NCBI GenBank assembly: GCA_009363875.1
Contig: CM018691.1
Coordinates: 44,141,399 to 44,205,398, forward strand
Length of the DNA stretch: 64,000 bases
Reading direction: 5' to 3'
DNA from: Mikania micrantha
Taxonomy: Eukaryota; Streptophyta; Magnoliopsida; Asterales; Asteraceae
The notes beneath the pieces were generated by a model that was not told the DNA's origin, made no database searches, and saw only the letters and a list, made by a program, of their open reading frames with translations. How positions within the stretch are numbered: the first letter of the stretch is position 1; each line of letters starts with the position of its first letter. Position numbers and translations under genes: made by a program. Positions 59,324-64,000 of the stretch are shown here, one piece after another.

Positions 59324-61892
59324 TGATTAAACTATAAATAAGCAATCAAGTAAAATTTTATTATATAGCAGATGATATAAAAGGTATCAAGTAAAATGTT
59401 AACTTACAATTTGGAGGGACCAGAAACATAAATTCACAAAGCTGAATACAGCTTTAAAGAAATTTAAAGCAAAAAGGGATTGGAACCATGAAATGTGAGG
59501 ACTGAATATGTGAAATTTGGAATCCTATTTCTATCCTTGTTTCGCCAGCCGTTTTCCCGGTGTCAATTTCCGGCCACATTGCCGGAATACGGCCAAGCAC
59601 AGGTGACATCCAAACCGACCCATTTGAACCCCAATCGATCGGGTTTTCGATGCCCCATGACCCAAATATAATTCCTAACGTTTCTATACCATTAAAACAC
59701 ATTAAGATCATAGTTTAATTCGATTTTTGATTTCTAACACCGTAACATTTACTCCACAATCGAAACCGAACATTTTGAACTTAATACCCCTTACAATCAT
59801 AGGGCTTCTACTCATTTCAACATTCTGAATCACACCATACTCATAGAATTCTCTCTAACTCACTGTAACATTCGAAATCAACTCAAGAACCGAGCGCGAC
59901 TGAGGTTAACAAGAACTCGATCAATACTTCACCAATCCAGGTAATATTAGGGTCTTTAGATTAGGTTTATGTTGTAGAACAAAAGCCCTAAACTTCTGGA
60001 CTCTCACAATTCGTGTGTAAATCAAATTGGATCAATTTGATTTATAGAATTCTTGAGGATTTATGGTTAATCTCCGAGTGTGTTTATTTTGAATTTGAAA
60101 TGCATTCAAAACAAAAACCAAACGATAGTTTAGTGGTAAAAGCTTTCGGTTGTGAGATCCATTGTCGCGGGTTCAAATTGCGAATTTGACCCTTTTTGAC
60201 CCTAAACCCAATCTTTCTTACCTTTTTATTTCACTATCCAATCAATCCCAAAAATTCTAAAAAAATTCACGAAAATCAAAATGATGTTTTAGATATTCTG
60301 TAAAAAAAATAAGCATTTTTTAGATTTTATTTTAATTATTTTACTATTTAAAATGTAATTAAATAGTTTAAAATTTATTAAAAATAACAAATCAGCTTTA
60401 ATAATTCTAAAAATTTTATAGAAATTAAAAGTAAGCATTTTAAACATTTTGTACAAATATTTAAATTTTTAGAATTTGTTTCTATTATTTTACTATTTAA
60501 ATTGTATTTGAATGGTTTATAATATAAAAAAGAATATTAAAACATTTTTAAAAATTCTATAAAAATTACAAAAATTATTTTTGATGTTTATAAACATTAC
60601 AGAGAATTTTTAAGAATTATTCACTTTATTTTTATGAAATTAATATTTATATTGTTTAAATAAATTTGAAAAGGTAAAGATTTTAAGAAAATGCATATAC
60701 AAATATTTTTGAATATTTTTAATTTAATATTCTGAAATACATTATAATATGGAATAATATTTTATTGAGTATTTTAATAAAATATTAACTAGACTATTAT
60801 TCATGTTGTTGAAACATGAAAAACAAGATATTGTTCAAAGATTTAAATTTAAAAAACTTATAGAAATAATTTTTTTTGTTTTATGCAAATAAAATAACAC
60901 ATATACAAACATTTGAATACACAAAACATATCAATAAAATCTTTTCTTTAATAATTATAAAAGAAGGGTTGATAAAATTCCAAATTAGGTTTTTGCCATT
61001 TAGGAAGATCCATTAGGAATGACATAGATTTATAGGTTCATATGAAGTCTAAAACTTATACAAAATCATATTACAATTTAGGGTAAATTGTTTCTTCACA
61101 AATCTCATCCTACTCAATAACTTCTTGGGAATCAAAGCTTGACAAGTGAGTTTTCTTATACTAACTCTTTACATTTTTGTAATTTTTGGGATGTTATACA
61201 AGTCTTATTAAACATATTATTGTTAAGTCATAAACAAATACAATGATGCAATACTTTGGTTTAAGCTAGAATTAGATTTGAATGCTATATGTTGCCTACT
61301 TGTTTGTATATCTATGTGTTATTACTATTGGGATAATCATATGCAATACATTAGTACTAGTAGCCTTTGATTAACATGACTTATGTCATTTCTTATATTG
61401 AAGGTGAAATTGCCACAAACATTTAGTGTCATTAGTAGCCTTTCTTTAGTGACTTTGTGTCATTATGTTAGTAAAGGTGAAATTGCCAAAAATGTATCAT
61501 CAAACATTGTGGAATACATATATATTTAGATCTATTCTTATTATAATATTGTTAGCATCTTATTTCTTTATCTATAACTTTATATGATATTGTATGAGAT
61601 CTCACCAACTATGCAAATAGTTGATTAAGACTTATTTTACATGTGTAACAGGCTAGATAGCATGGATGAAGACACATTTAGAATACTTGGACCTAGATAC
61701 TATCAATTTAACAATATTATGTAATAAGGATTTGGTTATGTAATGATGGATTTAATGTGATGTTCATTTGAATGAATTTGTGTGTGAATTGAATTGGAAT
61801 GTTAACTATTGAAACTTACAAAGTAGAACCATGAGCTTTTGAACAATCAAACTTACTCCTCGACGTATTCCGCCGTTGGTTGGGGTGTGACA
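59324..61892 (+). mobile_element. E4 3' LTR
   Basis: About 2.57 kb, ends TTGGTTGGGGTGTGACA. It preserves the arrangement lost on the left: the single-copy region with the tRNA-like module (60120-60185), an AT-rich section (60240-60960) and GTGAGTTTTCTTATACTAAC (61145). The CTCACCAAC block is at 61601. The terminal ACG..CGCCGTTGG is a small potential hairpin. The ORF at 59454-59711 (minus) recurs at 11394 because both are LTR copies; not a gene. Confidence 0.75.
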
Positions 61893-62636
61893 ACTTTCTC
61901 TATGGTTGTATCAAATCACATGCATGTCATATTAAAAATAAGATATAATACTTGATAGTTTGAGATTACATTATCTTTATTACATTCTTCCAAAGTAAAG
62001 TAAAGGGTTTCCTAAACATTGATATTCGTCCTCACCTTTGGTTCTTTTGTTTGTTGCTGTTAACCTGAAATTGGTTTTGTAATATGAGAAGTCAGCAAGA
62101 ATCCTGGTGAGTTCATAGTTGTAATTGACTCAATGTAAGGTGATATGACAGGTGTACAAAACTATATGAATATGATTCCCATGCAAACCCATAACCAAAG
62201 CCTATGTGACAGTAATGAAATTGGTGGTAATACCTGAAGGTAAACCCTTAGTCTCAGTCTTAATACCTATCATTGCAATAAGTTTAAATTGTAATAGAAG
62301 ATAACAAGCATTCACACCAAGGAGACATGATTCTCTAAGTGAATGGGGGTTGTACTACCATTGTTAACATCTAGCTCACTTATTAATTTATTGGTTAAGA
62401 AACATGAGGACTTATACGATAGTATGTGCAGAAAATCAGTGACCTAAGGAGAGGCTGATTTAACCAGGAACAAGAGCTTTAGATACTTAGTCAAAGCCTT
62501 TGGTATTAGCTCCCTCTAGGGTTTTGCACTTAAGTTATTTTGATTGTTTAGTTTTCTTGTTTAAAGAAAAAAAAGAACAGAAAAAGTAAGGCAACACAAA
62601 GAAGATTTAGAAAAGTGTTGTATATTATACAGTTGA
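61893..62636. other. Unassigned sequence between E4 and the SIRE-like LTR
   Basis: No ORF, repeat pair or known motif recognised on either strand. Confidence 0.4.
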
Positions 62637-63291
62637 TGTTGGGGTATAAATAGCCTCGACATTTAATGTTTCAGGACAAATACAAGAAAAAGAAAAACAG
62701 ATAAGACTCATGACACTTTTACAGACACTGTAGCATCAGAATAGTACAAGTGCAAAGTCAACTTACGATCTTCAAAGATCTTGAAGTCTTCCGAGGTTCA
62801 GACATTTGTACTGATGCTAAGGAGTTATTCTTTCGGAAGTTCTTCATAGGAAACTGATTAAGGGAATCAGTTATCCTATCGGAAGCTGAAGAAGGAAACA
62901 TTTATTCTTTCATCGGAAGCTGATGTAAATACATAAGTCTTCCGAAGTTAGCGTTTTTCTTCCGAAGCATATATCTTCTGAAGTAATTGTCTTTTATTCT
63001 TCGGAAGCAATTGTTTTCTTCCGATAGTGTCTTCTGAGGTTTGTCTTTCGATAGAGTCTTCCGAAGCATCTTCTGAAGTTTTGTCTTCGGAAGCAATTGT
63101 CTTTTATTTAATGTCTTCCGAAGCATCTTCTGAAGTTTTGTCTTCGGAAGCAATTGACTTTTATTTAGTGTCTTCCGAAGCATCTTTTAAAGCCTTATTC
63201 TTCATGTCTTCGGAAGTTAGTGCCCTGCAACATTTATTCAAATTGATTATTTGAAAGGTGGTGTTGCTTCGTCAGTCCTTATTTTCCAACA
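62637..63291 (-). mobile_element. 3' LTR of a Ty1/copia SIRE-like element, reversed
   Basis: On the minus strand it starts TGTTGGAAAATAAGGACTGA immediately after AGAGGGAGAT, the classic copia/SIRE polypurine-LTR junction, and ends TACCCCAACA. Length 655 bp, TGTTGG...CCAACA termini. No duplication across it, as expected when the interior continues to the right. It contains the CTTCNGAAG palindrome cluster. ORFs at 62902 (minus) and 63027 (plus) are products of that repeat. Confidence 0.7.
62935..63222. repeat. CTTCNGAAG palindrome cluster with 57-bp tandem units
   Basis: I count 12 copies of CTTC-N-GAAG. From about 63056 two full 57-bp units and part of a third repeat, each with three such palindromes (CTTCCGAAG, CTTCTGAAG, CTTCGGAAG). 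Confidence 0.85.
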
Positions 63292-63303
63292 ATCTCCCTC
63301 TGG
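63292..63303 (-). other. Polypurine tract of SIRE-like element
   Basis: ATCTCCCTCTGG on the plus strand, i.e. CCAGAGGGAGAT on the minus strand next to the LTR. A second purine run of the same kind (AAAAAGAGGGAGAA, minus) is at 63481-63494; duplicated tracts are typical of SIRE elements. Confidence 0.7.
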
Positions 63304-64000
63304 ACTGATGAAGCCAAAACCACTTAGCTTTAGAACCAAACCAATTTCTAGAACATCAAACTCAGTGGGGAAAGTACTTGAGAATGGTTCAAATAGGGTC
63401 TCAGAACAGCAAAGAAAGTACAGCAAATGCTTCTTTGTTTATTTAAGCTTCAGCCTCTTTTTGAGAATGGTTTATGTATTCTCCCTCTTTTTGGCTTTAT
63501 CAGCTGGGAGGCAAGACAGGGAAGGGAGAGAGGCAGAAAGAAGTGAGCTAAATGCTCCTTGAAAGGCAGTGGAAGAAAGGTGTGAGTAGTGAAGGTGGTT
63601 GAAGAGTTTGGGAGACCTTCAAATGAAGGTGCCTGCATTGGGTTGGATTTGGATTGCAGGACTTTGGATATTCAATATTGTTGTGACTTAACACAATGAA
63701 TGTGGTCAGAACAATCTGAATATGAAAAGTGGAATCCGTCAATTCTTTAATGTTAAGAACTGATCCGTCCATCATTTTACAGATGTCATCCGAATCCCTG
63801 ACTTTGAGAGTCAGTTTTCTCATGACCTGAGTCCATCTCAGAAATGTCATGAACCCCTTTTTCTTGGTTCTGGGGATTTCCAGCCTTAGTTTAAAAGAAA
63901 ACTTCATTGGCTGTTGCCATACCAGGTGTCTTATTGCCTAATCCATTCAGATGAGAATTCATTGGATTTTCATGTGAAATGGATGCTCCTGATATATTAT
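63304..64000 (-). mobile_element. 3' internal region of SIRE-like element (continues beyond window)
   Basis: Lies on the 5' side of the reversed LTR and should hold the segment between pol and 3' LTR. The best minus-strand ORF (63548-63907, 119 codons) has a charged first half (KVRDSDDICKMMDG) and a Pro-rich end. I see no recognised domain; it could be part of the extra 3' ORF of SIRE elements or simply chance. Confidence 0.45.

Larger units (their letters stand above)
11297..61892 (+). mobile_element. E4: outermost LTR retrotransposon carrying all nested insertions
   Basis: Two copies of one LTR, left (about 11297-14171) and right (59324-61892), bracket the nest. The left copy is followed by a primer binding site and the right is preceded by a purine tract, so both lie in plus orientation around one interior. 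Without E3 the interior is only about 2.8 kb (14172-16746 and 59127-59323) and encodes no gag or pol. E4 is therefore either a non-autonomous element or lost its genes where E3's 5' LTR is truncated. No target-site duplication could be matched to ACTTT after 61892. Confidence 0.65.

Noticed and set aside
62935..63222. Heat-shock element cluster (as in ONSEN-type copia)
   Set aside because: Half-sites TTC and GAA are separated by one base, not two, so the heat-shock spacing is not met.
63548..63907. Minus-strand 119-codon ORF as a definite gene
   Set aside because: No domain recognised and a low-complexity Pro-rich end; it is mentioned only as part of the SIRE-like internal region.

Overview
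Plant nuclear DNA, almost certainly from a eudicot and by its repeat content probably an Asteraceae (this placement is inference). It is AT-rich and intron-containing. Apart from a broken leucine-rich-repeat receptor-like protein gene at the left, it consists almost entirely of transposable elements stacked inside one another. The elements are mainly Ty3/gypsy chromoviruses of the Tekay/Del type, with very long LTRs (1.3-4.4 kb), initiator-Met tRNA primer sites and integrases ending in a chromodomain-like tail. One Ty1/copia SIRE-like LTR lies at the right edge.

Layout. 1-2512: 3' part of a chromovirus LTR. 2830-3070: tRNA-derived SINE-like insert (minus). 3441-6588: three exons of an RLP gene with an in-frame stop inside the membrane segment. 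7053-11198: four foldback (MITE-like) elements, each bounded by (TA)n tracts. 11297-61892: the outermost LTR element, 'E4', whose remaining interior has no gag-pol. E4 contains degenerate chromovirus 'E3' (16747-59126). E3 was hit several times: its 5' LTR holds solo LTR 'S' (18373-35889), which in turn holds 'E1' (21210-34708). Its gag holds reversed solo LTR 'R' (38987-42996). Its pol holds 'E2' (44092-56442), whose own gag-pol holds solo LTR 'T' (53269-55926). Four of the five insertions inside E3 or its inserts have target-site duplications I could read: E1 AAAAG, R GATAC, T CGTAC, S CTTTC/TTTTC with one mismatch. 61893-62636 is unassigned. 62637-64000: a minus-strand SIRE-like LTR, polypurine tract and 3' internal region.

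E1 is the live-looking element. It has a 1520-codon uninterrupted gag-pol, LTRs that differ by a single 1-bp indel in my reading, an intact PBS and PPT, and a perfect 5-bp duplication. It is the last insertion in a four-deep nest (E4 > E3 > S > E1).

Most unusual signal. A stem-loop of about 60-105 nt recurs at least ten times in the LTRs and untranslated leaders of several different element families. Its inner sequence is conserved (GTGGTGGGACGGTGG ... ATATGCCCTATATATA) while its flanking arms change from copy to copy yet stay complementary. An inner mini-stem around a constant TGCG loop also covaries. This looks like selection on structure and is my main candidate for an undescribed element. 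Other cross-family LTR modules are arrays of CGAACC, CGCG-GTA-CGCG mini-hairpins, and a conserved block near the LTR 3' end. An extra, decayed reading frame also lies upstream of gag in E3. All counts and alignments were done by eye.
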